Under the pieces are notes generated by a model, which saw nothing but the letters and a program-made list of their open reading frames with translations, was not told the DNA's origin and ran no database searches. From Flavobacteriales bacterium (lineage in GTDB: Bacteria; Bacteroidota; Bacteroidia; Flavobacteriales_E; Vicingaceae), in NCBI GenBank assembly GCA_029262875.1, contig JAJCYO010000030.1, positions 1 to 59,255 of the forward strand: a stretch of 59,255 bases of DNA, written 5' to 3'. The translations under genes were made by a program, and so were the position numbers. Each line of letters starts with the position of its first letter. Positions within the stretch are counted from its first letter, which is position 1. This document shows positions 9,301-17,224 of this stretch, piece after piece.

Positions 9301-11352
9301 TGGTCTCCGGTTTTAACTTCTGGTACTGGCGTGTTTGACCCAGCTGTTGATGCGGCTGCTACTTATACTTATTCTGTAACTGATTGTGCTGGTAATCCAC
9401 AAACTGCTGATGTGGTGGTCACTGTTATCGCTTTACCTAATTCTGGTATTGATGGTGCTTTAGGAATTTGTCCTACTGACCCTGCTACTGATTTATTTTT
9501 ACAGTTAGGTGGTACGCCTGATTTGGGTGGTACTTGGTCTCCGGCTATGACTTCTGGTACGGGTGTCTTTGACCCTGCTACTGATCTTGCTGGTACTTAT
9601 ACTTACACGGTGACCAATTCTTGTGGTTCTTCGGGTAATGATGTGGTGGTAACTATTACTGCTTCTCCTTCTCCTGGAACGAATGGTGTTGCTCAGTTAT
9701 GTGCTAATGCTGCTCCTGTTAATTTATTTGACAGTTTAAATGGTACGCCTTCTGCTGGTGGTACTTGGTCTCCGGTTTTAACTTCTGGTACGGGTGTGTT
9801 TGATCCGGCTGTTGATGCTGCTGCTACTTACACTTATTCTGTCACTGATTGTGCTGGTAATCCTCAAACTGCTGATGTAGTAGTCACTGTTATTGCTTTA
9901 CCTAATACCGGAATTGATGGTGCTTTAGGGATTTGCCCCACTGACCCTGCTACTGATTTATTTTTACAGTTGGGTGGTACGCCTGATTTGGGTGGTACTT
10001 GGTCTCCTGCTTTAACTTCTGGTACGGGTGTATTTGATCCAGCTACTGATCTTGGTGGAACTTATACTTATACGGTAACCAATTCTTGTGGTTCTTCTGG
10101 TAATGATGTGGTAGTTACCATCACTGCTTCTCCTTCTCCTGGAACAAATGGTACACTTTCTATTTGTGCGAATGCTCCTGCTACTGATTTATTTAATGAA
10201 CTTGGAGGGACCCCTACTGCTGGCGGAACATGGTCTCCTATACTAACTTCTGGAACTGGTGTGTTTGACCCGGCTGTTGATGCTGGAGGAACTTATACTT
10301 ATTCTGTAAATGACTGTGCTGGTAATCCTTTAACAGCCGATGTCGTAGTCACTGTAAATCCTGCTCCGAATACTGGTATTGATGGAGCGATTAGTCTTTG
10401 TAATACTGACCCTGCTACTGATTTATTTTTACAGTTAGGTGGTACACCTGACCTGGGTGGCACTTGGTCGCCTGCTCTAACTTCTGGTACGGGTGTGTTT
10501 GACCCTGCTACTGATCTTGGTGGAACATACACTTACACAGTAACCAATTCTTGTGGTTCTTCGAGCAATGATGTGGTAGTAACCATTACTTCTTGTACTT
10601 TACCAAATGGCGGATATACTGTAAATGATAGTATAATTTGTGAAGGTGAGTGTGTTAATTTTACTGACCAAAGTTCTGGTGCCACTTCCTGGTTATGGAC
10701 TTTTAATGGTGGGACTCCAGCTTCTTCTACTGATCAAAACCCTACCGGTATTTGTTTTAATGCCGCAGGGTCTTATACCATTGAGCAAATTGCAACGAAT
10801 TCTAACGGGTCCGATACAACTACTTCTACGATTTTAGTAAATGCTAATCCAATTGTAAATGCTGGATCTGATGTAACCATTGAACTGGGAGATAATACCA
10901 TGCTCAATGCTACGGGTACTAATGGAACTTACACTTGGTCTCCTCCTACTTGGCTCAGTTGTGTCATCTGTGTCGATCCTATTGCCACACCTGATGAAAC
11001 GGTTACTTACACGGTCACTATTCTTGATTCTAATGGCTGTTCCGCTACTGATGAAGTCACCGTTATTGTAGATTTTGACAATATAATATGGGTGCCAAAC
11101 ATCTTCTCTCCAAATGGGGATGGCAATAATGATATTCTCTTTGTTAGAGGTGCTGGGGTTGCTCAACTTAAATTCTTTGTTTATGACAGGTGGGGTGAAA
11201 AGGTTTTTGAAACACAAGATTTAAACATCGGTTGGGATGGTTCTTTCAGAGGAAAGAAAATGAATAATGCTGTTTTTGTGTATTATCTTGAGGCTACTTT
11301 CATTGATGGTAGTGAGGTAACTCAAAAGGGGGATGTAACTTTAATTAGATAA
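6328..11352 (+). CDS. Giant T9SS type B secreted repeat protein (adhesin-like)
   Basis: A 1674-residue exported protein. Residues 1-18 are a signal peptide. Residues about 25-250 match the DUF7948 domain that begins many SBBP-repeat proteins (ENVGQFEGR near 35). Residues about 260-620 look like a beta-propeller with motifs such as DGVGNTYVTGG and ATGNVYAGS. Cys- and Gly/Thr-rich modules follow, then an array of 155-residue units (about 882-1421). A PKD-like domain (about 1425-1505, FTDQSSGATSWLWTFNGG) and an Ig-like stretch precede the type B sorting domain (about 1590-1674: VPNIFSPNGDGNNDI, RWGEKVF, GWDGSF, ending KGDVTLIR). This is the architecture of SprB-like gliding or surface adhesins exported by T9SS. 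The PorP/SprF gene 42 bases downstream is the likely partner. Ligand unknown. Confidence 0.9.
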   Translation: MKRFLPLLLILPLFLQGQTNQWVHNTTNEKAFIENVGQFEGRNWQDNSKIEYAVAQNPYYIFFTKEGLTYRMDKFIRNPKRVKKDPNSPKRTNISELIKVKWLNANPNVQIITQNKTDHYYSYAIENPMSKETGNINNVKGYEKIIYKNLYNKIDVEYFFHPDGGVKYSIILHPGADASQIKMEYKTEHTNVKEENIDVKLNQQGQLEINSSLGKIIEHKPFTFYNDTKVEISSAYKFTNNILSFDLGAYDNSQRVVIDPWMVVATFNSSNAVWEVENDGVGNTYVTGGETPMVLKKYNNVGALQWTYNTPWDTASVWLGTLATDAAGNSYVTSGVTAEMHKVDNAGNFVWQTALSGGLEFNSEWWSITFNCDETKLIVGGTWVNGILSFDFYGGIFDIDVATGNVLNDQQFTHVNIGGFGNTPQEVRSISSSKNAKYIYLTHDSVGAINQDIGLCPNNAPIYQVDNTHHLGYKCEDYLPITQNGGGLKALVANDNFFYTHKGDQILQWDVTNGTLLNTVNLPGGNSATDIFGDLTVHCSGLDVDATGNVYAGSTDRVVKYDANLNFISQAMTTNAFTVYDVSVNSNGDVVAGGAQGNNAAAGNRVGRIEAFNMSAGGQYALVCCDANFCQVGPFCDTDPAVNLNPNTAGGTWSSVPATAGLSPGGIFDPAVAGSGTYTVTYTLACGTNSITIIVGSCTAMTVCVEANGDLTVSGGTGPYSWDEWATTTITPANSAECTTCGGIWNPGLPPFIPPSCSVASCSVAGWSNFGTGVTVTPPVGADTVQITDNLGNTVVVNGLGTLPACSACDATITQAGPFCVNAASTTLTAAQAGGTWTGTGITNGTTGDFDPATAGVGNHVITYTLGCGDVDTMTIAINPLPNSGTNGAIALCATDPATDLFLQLGGTPDLGGTWSPAMTSGTGVFDPATDLAGTYTYTVTNSCGSSGNDVVVTITASPSPGTNGVAQLCANAAPVNLFDSLNGTPSAGGTWSPVLTSGTGVFDPAVDAAATYTYSVTDCAGNPQTADVVVTVIALPNSGIDGALGICPTDPATDLFLQLGGTPDLGGTWSPAMTSGTGVFDPATDLAGTYTYTVTNSCGSSGNDVVVTITASPSPGTNGVAQLCANAAPVNLFDSLNGTPSAGGTWSPVLTSGTGVFDPAVDAAATYTYSVTDCAGNPQTADVVVTVIALPNTGIDGALGICPTDPATDLFLQLGGTPDLGGTWSPALTSGTGVFDPATDLGGTYTYTVTNSCGSSGNDVVVTITASPSPGTNGTLSICANAPATDLFNELGGTPTAGGTWSPILTSGTGVFDPAVDAGGTYTYSVNDCAGNPLTADVVVTVNPAPNTGIDGAISLCNTDPATDLFLQLGGTPDLGGTWSPALTSGTGVFDPATDLGGTYTYTVTNSCGSSSNDVVVTITSCTLPNGGYTVNDSIICEGECVNFTDQSSGATSWLWTFNGGTPASSTDQNPTGICFNAAGSYTIEQIATNSNGSDTTTSTILVNANPIVNAGSDVTIELGDNTMLNATGTNGTYTWSPPTWLSCVICVDPIATPDETVTYTVTILDSNGCSATDEVTVIVDFDNIIWVPNIFSPNGDGNNDILFVRGAGVAQLKFFVYDRWGEKVFETQDLNIGWDGSFRGKKMNNAVFVYYLEATFIDGSEVTQKGDVTLIR
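8971..10590 (+). repeat. 465-bp tandem repeats inside the first adhesin gene
   Basis: The motif coding for TDPATDLFLQLGGTPD recurs with starts at 9011, 9476, 9941 and 10406, a period of exactly 465 bases (155 codons). Each unit contains two related halves of about 78 residues: half A with LFLQLGGTPDLGGTWSP and half B with LFDSLNGTPSAGGTWSP. The array reads A-B-A-B-A-B'-A. Units one and two are nearly identical at the nucleotide level, differing mostly at scattered third positions, while the third B half has diverged. Each half carries about two cysteines, which could form disulfides in the extracellular protein. Confidence 0.95.
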
Positions 11353-11394
11353 CAGGCAATGCCTGAGGTATTCAATTTTAAATTGTAAGAAATT

Positions 11395-12444
11395 ATGAAA
11401 AAAGTATTCACTACATTACTTGGAATAATTGGAGTAACAAGTATAATGGCTCAAGACATTCATTTTACAATGTATGATGCCATGCCCATTACGACTAATC
11501 CTGCTACTGCTGGTATCTTTAATGGTGATGTTAGGGGTGTAATTAATTACAGAAATCAATGGGCCAGTGTAGGCTCTCCTTACAAAACCTATTCTCTAAT
11601 GATAGATGGTGGTCTTTTTAAGAACAAGTGGAAAAATGGATACATTGGTACTGGATTAAATGTGTACCGAGATGTGGCTGGGGCTACTAATTTTGGGACT
11701 ACTAAAATTTCTTTAGCGCTTTCGAGTGTTGTGTATTTGAGTGAAAAGAGTTCCGGGGCTGTTGGTCTTCTTGGATCATGGGCTCAAAATAGTATCAACC
11801 CTAATGGTTTGGAATGGGATTCGCAATTCAACGGTCAGTTTTTTGACGCTGCTGCAGGGTCCAATGAAACAATAACTTTTGAAAGTAATAATTATTTTGA
11901 TTTTTCTGCTGGGGTGCTTTGGACTCATGGTACTGGTGCTAAAACATTGAGTTCTCATGATGAATTTGCCATGAAAGCTGGAGCTGCTTTTTACCATGTT
12001 ACTAGACCAAGTAGAGAAGTAGAGTTTGGTGATTTGGATAAACTCTACTCTAAGTTGGCTTTTCATGTGGAATCTCACATTGGCTTAGCGAACACTAAAT
12101 TGGCTCTTAGACCTAAATTTATTGCTTACTTGCAAGGTCCTGCCAGACAGTTTTCTGGGGGAATGCTCTTCAGGTACATGTTAAGGGAAGAATCTAAATA
12201 CACTGGAATCTTTAAGGAAATGGCCATCTCTTTTGGTGGGTATTATCGTTTTGGTGATGCCTTTGCTCCTTCTGTTGAGTTTGAAATAGCCAGTTTTGCT
12301 ATTGGCTTTGCTTACGATATGAATGTTTCTGACTTAACTGCTGCTACAAGTGGTAATGGTGGTCCAGAAATATTCCTCAGAATGATTAACCCTAACCCTT
12401 TTACTTACGGAAAAGGTACAAGATCTTCTGCCAGATTTAGGTAA
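11395..12444 (+). CDS. PorP/SprF family type IX secretion outer-membrane protein
   Basis: A 349-residue outer-membrane beta-barrel protein with a signal peptide (cleavage after MAQ, about residue 20) followed by the family signature DIHFTMYDAMPITTNPATAG and INYRNQWASVG. In Flavobacterium johnsoniae SprF is required for surface display of the adhesin SprB; in Porphyromonas PorP belongs to the T9SS. Placed 42 bases after a type B adhesin gene, this copy most likely serves that adhesin. The gap holds two short palindromes (11353-11365 and 11373-11385), too small to be convincing terminators. The C-terminus ends in Arg-Phe-Arg, like the other two copies' basic ends. Confidence 0.93.
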   Translation: MKKVFTTLLGIIGVTSIMAQDIHFTMYDAMPITTNPATAGIFNGDVRGVINYRNQWASVGSPYKTYSLMIDGGLFKNKWKNGYIGTGLNVYRDVAGATNFGTTKISLALSSVVYLSEKSSGAVGLLGSWAQNSINPNGLEWDSQFNGQFFDAAAGSNETITFESNNYFDFSAGVLWTHGTGAKTLSSHDEFAMKAGAAFYHVTRPSREVEFGDLDKLYSKLAFHVESHIGLANTKLALRPKFIAYLQGPARQFSGGMLFRYMLREESKYTGIFKEMAISFGGYYRFGDAFAPSVEFEIASFAIGFAYDMNVSDLTAATSGNGGPEIFLRMINPNPFTYGKGTRSSARFR

Positions 12445-12456
12445 AAAAAAATAAAC

Positions 12457-12487
12457 TTGACTCACTACTATTTTTAATTCATATTTG
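12457..12487 (+). promoter_or_regulatory. Promoter before the second adhesin gene
   Basis: TTG at 12457-12459, a 20-base spacer and CATATTTG at 12480-12487 (one mismatch to TAnnTTTG). The start codon at 12517 would follow a leader of about 25 bases. This could separate the second module (adhesin, OmpA-like protein, PorP/SprF) transcriptionally from the first. Confidence 0.5.
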
Positions 12488-12516
12488 CAATCCATAATAT
12501 ACAATATCAAGAACTT

Positions 12517-15500
12517 ATGAAACGATTTTATTATTTAAACAGCTTATTTCTATTTTTAGGGTTATTGGCTTTTAATTTAGAAACAAACGCCCAAAATACC
12601 TTTAGAATTAATTACGACATTGCTAACTTTGATTTGGCAGGAGGAGTCGTAGAAACTCCTGGGGGTAACTACCTTTTTTCTGGAACAAATGCTACATTTC
12701 TTCCGCTATTTGGCAATCTGTTTGAAGTTGATCAGGCAGGAAACATTGTTTGGGCTAATGGGTATGCTGCTGGTATTGCAACAGAGTTTTCTGACATTAA
12801 AAACATCTCAACTGGTGGATACATTGTTTCTGGAGCAACAAGTCCGGGATTAATGTTGATGAACGTAGCCAATGGTGGTGGCGTAAATTGGGCGAATAGT
12901 TATCAAACTACCAATGGAAATTCAGAAGGTGGAGCAAGAGTTATTGAAACATCTGATGGTGGATTTTTAAGTGCAGGTAGAGTTTATTCTTATGACCCTG
13001 CTGGTCCTCCTACCATATTGGATTCAGCAAATCTTTACATTGTAAAAACTAATAGTGCCGGAACATTACTTTGGGATAAAATTGTTTTTGTTACCACTGC
13101 TTTTGACAATGACCATACTATAAATGATATGGCAGAAGTGGCCGATGGGTACGTTTTTGTTGGTACGTTAAGTGATAGTAATGTTGATCCTGATAATGGA
13201 GGAAGCTCAAGTGGTGTTATTTTTAAAACCGATTTTGCTGGAAACATGCAATGGATAAATAGATTAGGTACAATTGGAAGTTCACAAACTGCAAATTCCG
13301 CTTATACACTTTCCAATGGAGAAGTATTAGTTAGTGGGGTTTATGATGCAGATTTGATGTTGTTAAGAGTAAACAGTGCTGGTACCATAACATGGTCCTA
13401 TCAATATGATGCAGGTGGAGGACTCTTTCCAAATACTGCAGAAGGGTTTGATGCTTTCGAAACCAACGATGGAAAATATGCTATGCTCGGAACATACATA
13501 GATTTCAGCGCTTTCCCAGCTTTTTCAATCGGCTCATTTTTGTTGAAAACGGAACCTGCCAATGCGAACCTTATCTTTGAAAGATCATACCTTGGAGGAT
13601 TATCTACTATTCTACCCGAAGGAATTCAAGTAAGTGATTCTGGATATACCATGGGAATGATGGCTCAACAAATTACTGGATTCAATTACCATCTAATTAA
13701 GACGGATCCAACTGGTAATTTATTAGACCCAACCTGTACTCCTGGTGTTGTATCTTTCGCAAACACAGCATTTTCGCCTTCTTTCGTTGCAATTACTCCG
13801 AATGAATATAGCGGTTCAACCCGAACAGGATTTGTTCCCGTTGTATCGAATTTAACCCCCACAAAAGTGGTTGATTGTCAGACCATCATTTGTACTCCTC
13901 CAACTAATCCTACTGCTTCTGCAACAAGCACAACAATTTGTGCTGGAGCTTCAACTACCATTAATGGTGCTGGGTCTGGTGCTGGTGTAGTTTATGATGT
14001 TTATACAACCCCTACGGGAGGAGCAAGTATTGGTACCACGCCTCTGGTCGTCTCCCCCGGGGTCACCACAACCTATTATGTTGAGGCTGTGATTACAGCC
14101 ACATCCTGTCCCAGCGCCATACGAGATCCTATTACCATTACAGTCAATCCATTACCAACGGTTACAGCCAATGCGACTACCATTACTATTTGTAATGGAG
14201 ACCCTGTTACATTAACTGGTGGAGGTGCAACTTCTTATACCTGGGATAATGGGGTTACAGATGGAGTTCCTTTTAATCCTTCAACTACAACAACATATAC
14301 CGTTACAGGTACAGACGCTAACACATGCCAAAATACGGCTCAAATAACAATAACCGTAAATCCTGTTCCAACAGTAGTTGCCAATGCAACTACCATTACC
14401 ATTTGTAATGGAGACCCTGTTACATTAACTGGTAGTGGGGCTACTTCTTATACCTGGGATAATGGGGTTACTGATGGTGTTCCTTTTAACCCTTCAGCTA
14501 CTACAACATATACTGTTACAGGTACAACAGGTGGATGTTCCAATACTGATCAAATTACCGTGACTGTAAATCCATTACCAACGGTTACAGCCAATGCGAC
14601 TACCATTACTATTTGTAATGGAGACCCCGTAACATTAACTGGTAGTGGGGCAACCTCTTATACTTGGGATAATGGCGTTACTGATGGTGTGCCTTTTAAT
14701 CCTTCAGCTACCACAACTTATACTGTTACAGGTACAGATGGAAACTCTTGTCAAAATACGGCTCAAATAACGGTAACTGTAAACCCGTTACCAACGGTTA
14801 CTGCCAATGCCGCTCCAGCAAGTACAGTATGTCAAGGTGACCCTGTTACACTAACTGGTGGTGGGGCAACTTCTTATACGTGGGACAATGGCGTTACTGA
14901 CGGGTTAGCGTTTACACCTGCCGGATCTCTTTTATATACAGTTACTGGAACTGATGGAAACTCCTGTCAAAATACCGATACGATAACGGTTAGTGTCATT
15001 TCAATTCCAACGGTAGTTGCTAATGCAACAACAACTACCATATGTAATGGAGATCCCGTTACATTAACTGGTAGTGGTGCTACTTCTTACACGTGGGATA
15101 ATGGTGTTACAGATGGTGTTCCTTTTAATCCAGGATCTACATTAACATATACGGTTACTGGAAGCACAGGGAGTTGCTCAAACACAGATCAAATCACAAT
15201 AACAGTCAATCCGTTACCAACCGTAACAGCTAACGCCACGAGTATTACTATTTGTAATGGAGACCCTGTTACATTAACCGGAGGAGGAGCAACCTCTTAT
15301 ACCTGGGATAATGGTGTTACTGATGGTGTACCTTTTAATCCCTCAGCTACCACAACTTACACAGTTACAGGAACAGATGGAAATTCTTGTCAAAATACAG
15401 CTCAAATAACCGTAACCGTAAACCCTTTACCAACAGTTACTGCTAATGCTACAAATACCACTATTTGTGATGGAGATCCTGTTACGTTGACTGGTGGTGG

Positions 15501-17217
15501 TGCGACTTCTTACACGTGGGATAATGGTGTTACTGATGGTGTACCTTTTAATCCTTCAGCTACCACAACTTATACTGTTACAGGAACGGATGGAAATTCT
15601 TGTCAAAATACGGCTCAAATAACCGTAACCGTAAACCCTTTACCAACAGTTACTGCAACTGCACTCCCTGACACTATTGTTTGTTTGGGTGACCCTGTTA
15701 CACTAGCTGGTGGTGGTGCAACTTCTTATACCTGGGATAATGGTGTTACAGATGGTGTACCTTTTAACCCATTGGTTTCAACGACCTATACTGTTACTGG
15801 TACAGATGGAAACTCTTGTCAGAATACGGCACAAATAAATGTAACTGTCGTTACATTGCCAGTAGTAACTGCAAATGCTGTTCCTTCTGCAACCATCTGC
15901 CAAGGAGATACAATGATTCTTAATGGTGGCGGTGCAACTACATACACTTGGGATAATGGTGTTACAGATGGTGTTGCATTTGTTCCAGCTGGAACATTAT
16001 TGTATACTGTAACCGGTACGGTTGGTGCAAGCTGTTCCAATACAGATACCATTACCATTTTTGTAAATTCTTTGCCAACTGTAACGGCAAGTTCTACTGA
16101 TACGGTTATTTGTCAAGGAGATCAGATTACATTAACTGGAACAGGAGGAAGCTCTTATACCTGGGATAATGGAGTGACTGATGGTGTAGCATTTACACCT
16201 ACTGGGACTACAACTTACACTGTTACAGGAACAGATGCAAATACTTGTTCAAGCACGGCTCAATTAACCATTACCGTAAACCCTTTACCAACAATTAATG
16301 TTACTGGTACGAATAGTATTTGTAACGGAGACTCAACATTGTTAACAGCAACTGGTGGAATAACATATACATGGAATACCAGTGACACAACAGCTGTAAT
16401 TAGCGTCACTCCAGTAACCACCACCACTTATACGGCAACAGGTACTGATGCCAATGGTTGTCAAAATACTGGACAAATTACTGTTACTGTATTGGCTCCA
16501 CCAAATGCCGCTATTGCAGGAACCAATAGCTCGTGCTCTGGTGACATTGTTAATTTGACTGCATCTGGTGGCGGAACTTATGTATGGGACACTGGAGATA
16601 CAACTACTATTATTAGTGTTAATCCAAACGATACTACTACCTATACCTTAATTGCAACAATTGGTTCTTGCGTGGATACAACAACCTTTACCGTAAATGT
16701 AAATCCTATTCCAACTGTCATTTTAACACCTAACCCTGATACAACAATTATGTTAGGACAAAGTGCTGATTTGAATGCAGCAGGAGGAACATCTTATAGC
16801 TGGACTCCAAACAATGATTTAAGTTGTAGCACTTGTCCTAACCCTAATGCTACTCCTGATATAACAACAACTTATTGTGTTTCTGTTACGAATAATGCTT
16901 GTACAGATACATCATGTGTTACTGTTATTGTGGACGTAATTTGTGGGGAAGTTTTTGTTCCAACTGCATTCTCACCAAATGGAGATGGAAGCAATGATTG
17001 CTTGCAAGTTTATAACAACTGTATAGAATCTATGGTTTTTAGAGTTTATGCCCGATGGGGTGAAGTGGTATTTGAAGCAACTGATGTAAGTGAATGTTGG
17101 GATGGCTCATTTAAAGGAAAAGACCTTAACAATGCCGTATTTGTTTATACTTTAGAAGCCACACTTATAAACGGAGAAGAAGTTTCTCAAAAAGGAAACG
17201 TGTCATTAATACGATAA
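12517..17217 (+). CDS. Giant T9SS type B secreted repeat protein with Ig-like array
   Basis: A 1566-residue exported protein. Signal peptide 1-25. Residues about 30-440 have propeller-like repeats (SDGGFLSAGR, NGEVLVSGVY, NDGKYAMLGTY). One Ig-like domain (about 465-545) is followed by ten close copies of a 70-72-residue Ig-like unit with the core TWDNGVTDG (about 545-1258), then three diverged copies and the type B sorting domain (about 1480-1566: VPTAFSPNGDGSNDC, RWGEVVF, CWDGSFKGK, ending KGNVSLIR). It is organised like the first adhesin but with a different repeat family. The domain at 465-545 is encoded by unusually GC-rich DNA. Downstream are the OmpA-like anchor (7-base gap) and a PorP/SprF gene. 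A surface adhesin exported by T9SS is the best reading; its ligand is unknown. Confidence 0.9.
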   Translation: MKRFYYLNSLFLFLGLLAFNLETNAQNTFRINYDIANFDLAGGVVETPGGNYLFSGTNATFLPLFGNLFEVDQAGNIVWANGYAAGIATEFSDIKNISTGGYIVSGATSPGLMLMNVANGGGVNWANSYQTTNGNSEGGARVIETSDGGFLSAGRVYSYDPAGPPTILDSANLYIVKTNSAGTLLWDKIVFVTTAFDNDHTINDMAEVADGYVFVGTLSDSNVDPDNGGSSSGVIFKTDFAGNMQWINRLGTIGSSQTANSAYTLSNGEVLVSGVYDADLMLLRVNSAGTITWSYQYDAGGGLFPNTAEGFDAFETNDGKYAMLGTYIDFSAFPAFSIGSFLLKTEPANANLIFERSYLGGLSTILPEGIQVSDSGYTMGMMAQQITGFNYHLIKTDPTGNLLDPTCTPGVVSFANTAFSPSFVAITPNEYSGSTRTGFVPVVSNLTPTKVVDCQTIICTPPTNPTASATSTTICAGASTTINGAGSGAGVVYDVYTTPTGGASIGTTPLVVSPGVTTTYYVEAVITATSCPSAIRDPITITVNPLPTVTANATTITICNGDPVTLTGGGATSYTWDNGVTDGVPFNPSTTTTYTVTGTDANTCQNTAQITITVNPVPTVVANATTITICNGDPVTLTGSGATSYTWDNGVTDGVPFNPSATTTYTVTGTTGGCSNTDQITVTVNPLPTVTANATTITICNGDPVTLTGSGATSYTWDNGVTDGVPFNPSATTTYTVTGTDGNSCQNTAQITVTVNPLPTVTANAAPASTVCQGDPVTLTGGGATSYTWDNGVTDGLAFTPAGSLLYTVTGTDGNSCQNTDTITVSVISIPTVVANATTTTICNGDPVTLTGSGATSYTWDNGVTDGVPFNPGSTLTYTVTGSTGSCSNTDQITITVNPLPTVTANATSITICNGDPVTLTGGGATSYTWDNGVTDGVPFNPSATTTYTVTGTDGNSCQNTAQITVTVNPLPTVTANATNTTICDGDPVTLTGGGATSYTWDNGVTDGVPFNPSATTTYTVTGTDGNSCQNTAQITVTVNPLPTVTATALPDTIVCLGDPVTLAGGGATSYTWDNGVTDGVPFNPLVSTTYTVTGTDGNSCQNTAQINVTVVTLPVVTANAVPSATICQGDTMILNGGGATTYTWDNGVTDGVAFVPAGTLLYTVTGTVGASCSNTDTITIFVNSLPTVTASSTDTVICQGDQITLTGTGGSSYTWDNGVTDGVAFTPTGTTTYTVTGTDANTCSSTAQLTITVNPLPTINVTGTNSICNGDSTLLTATGGITYTWNTSDTTAVISVTPVTTTTYTATGTDANGCQNTGQITVTVLAPPNAAIAGTNSSCSGDIVNLTASGGGTYVWDTGDTTTIISVNPNDTTTYTLIATIGSCVDTTTFTVNVNPIPTVILTPNPDTTIMLGQSADLNAAGGTSYSWTPNNDLSCSTCPNPNATPDITTTYCVSVTNNACTDTSCVTVIVDVICGEVFVPTAFSPNGDGSNDCLQVYNNCIESMVFRVYARWGEVVFEATDVSECWDGSFKGKDLNNAVFVYTLEATLINGEEVSQKGNVSLIR
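14150..16300 (+). repeat. Ten tandem Ig-like repeats of 210-216 bp
   Basis: The TGGGAT (or TGGGAC) marking the TWDNG core occurs at 14242, 14455, 14665, 14881, 15094, 15304, 15517, 15733, 15949 and 16162. The spacing is always 210, 213 or 216 bases, so every length change is a whole codon. Units carry blocks such as ICNGDPVTLTGGGATSYTWD and NPSATTTYTVTGTDGNSCQN. The two cysteines per unit are likely to pair, as in other Ig-like_CHU modules. Confidence 0.95.
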
Positions 17218-17224
17218 TAGAAGA

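Noticed and set aside
10834-11217. A 127-codon minus-strand frame inside the first adhesin gene
   Set aside because: It is antisense to the PKD/type B sorting region and its product has no family features. It arises from the Thr/Ser-rich codon pattern of the real gene.
11353-11385. Terminator between the first adhesin and its PorP/SprF gene
   Set aside because: Two palindromes (CAGGCA-A-TGCCTG and CAATTT-T-AAATTG) have only 6-bp stems and no T-run; at most an attenuator or processing site.
11776-12078. A 100-codon minus-strand frame inside the first PorP/SprF gene
   Set aside because: Antisense to a well-supported gene, no motif, no promoter.
8971-16300. CRISPR-like or satellite array
   Set aside because: Periods of 465 and 210-216 bases are whole codons in open reading frames with conserved protein motifs; there are no 23-50-base direct repeats with unique spacers.
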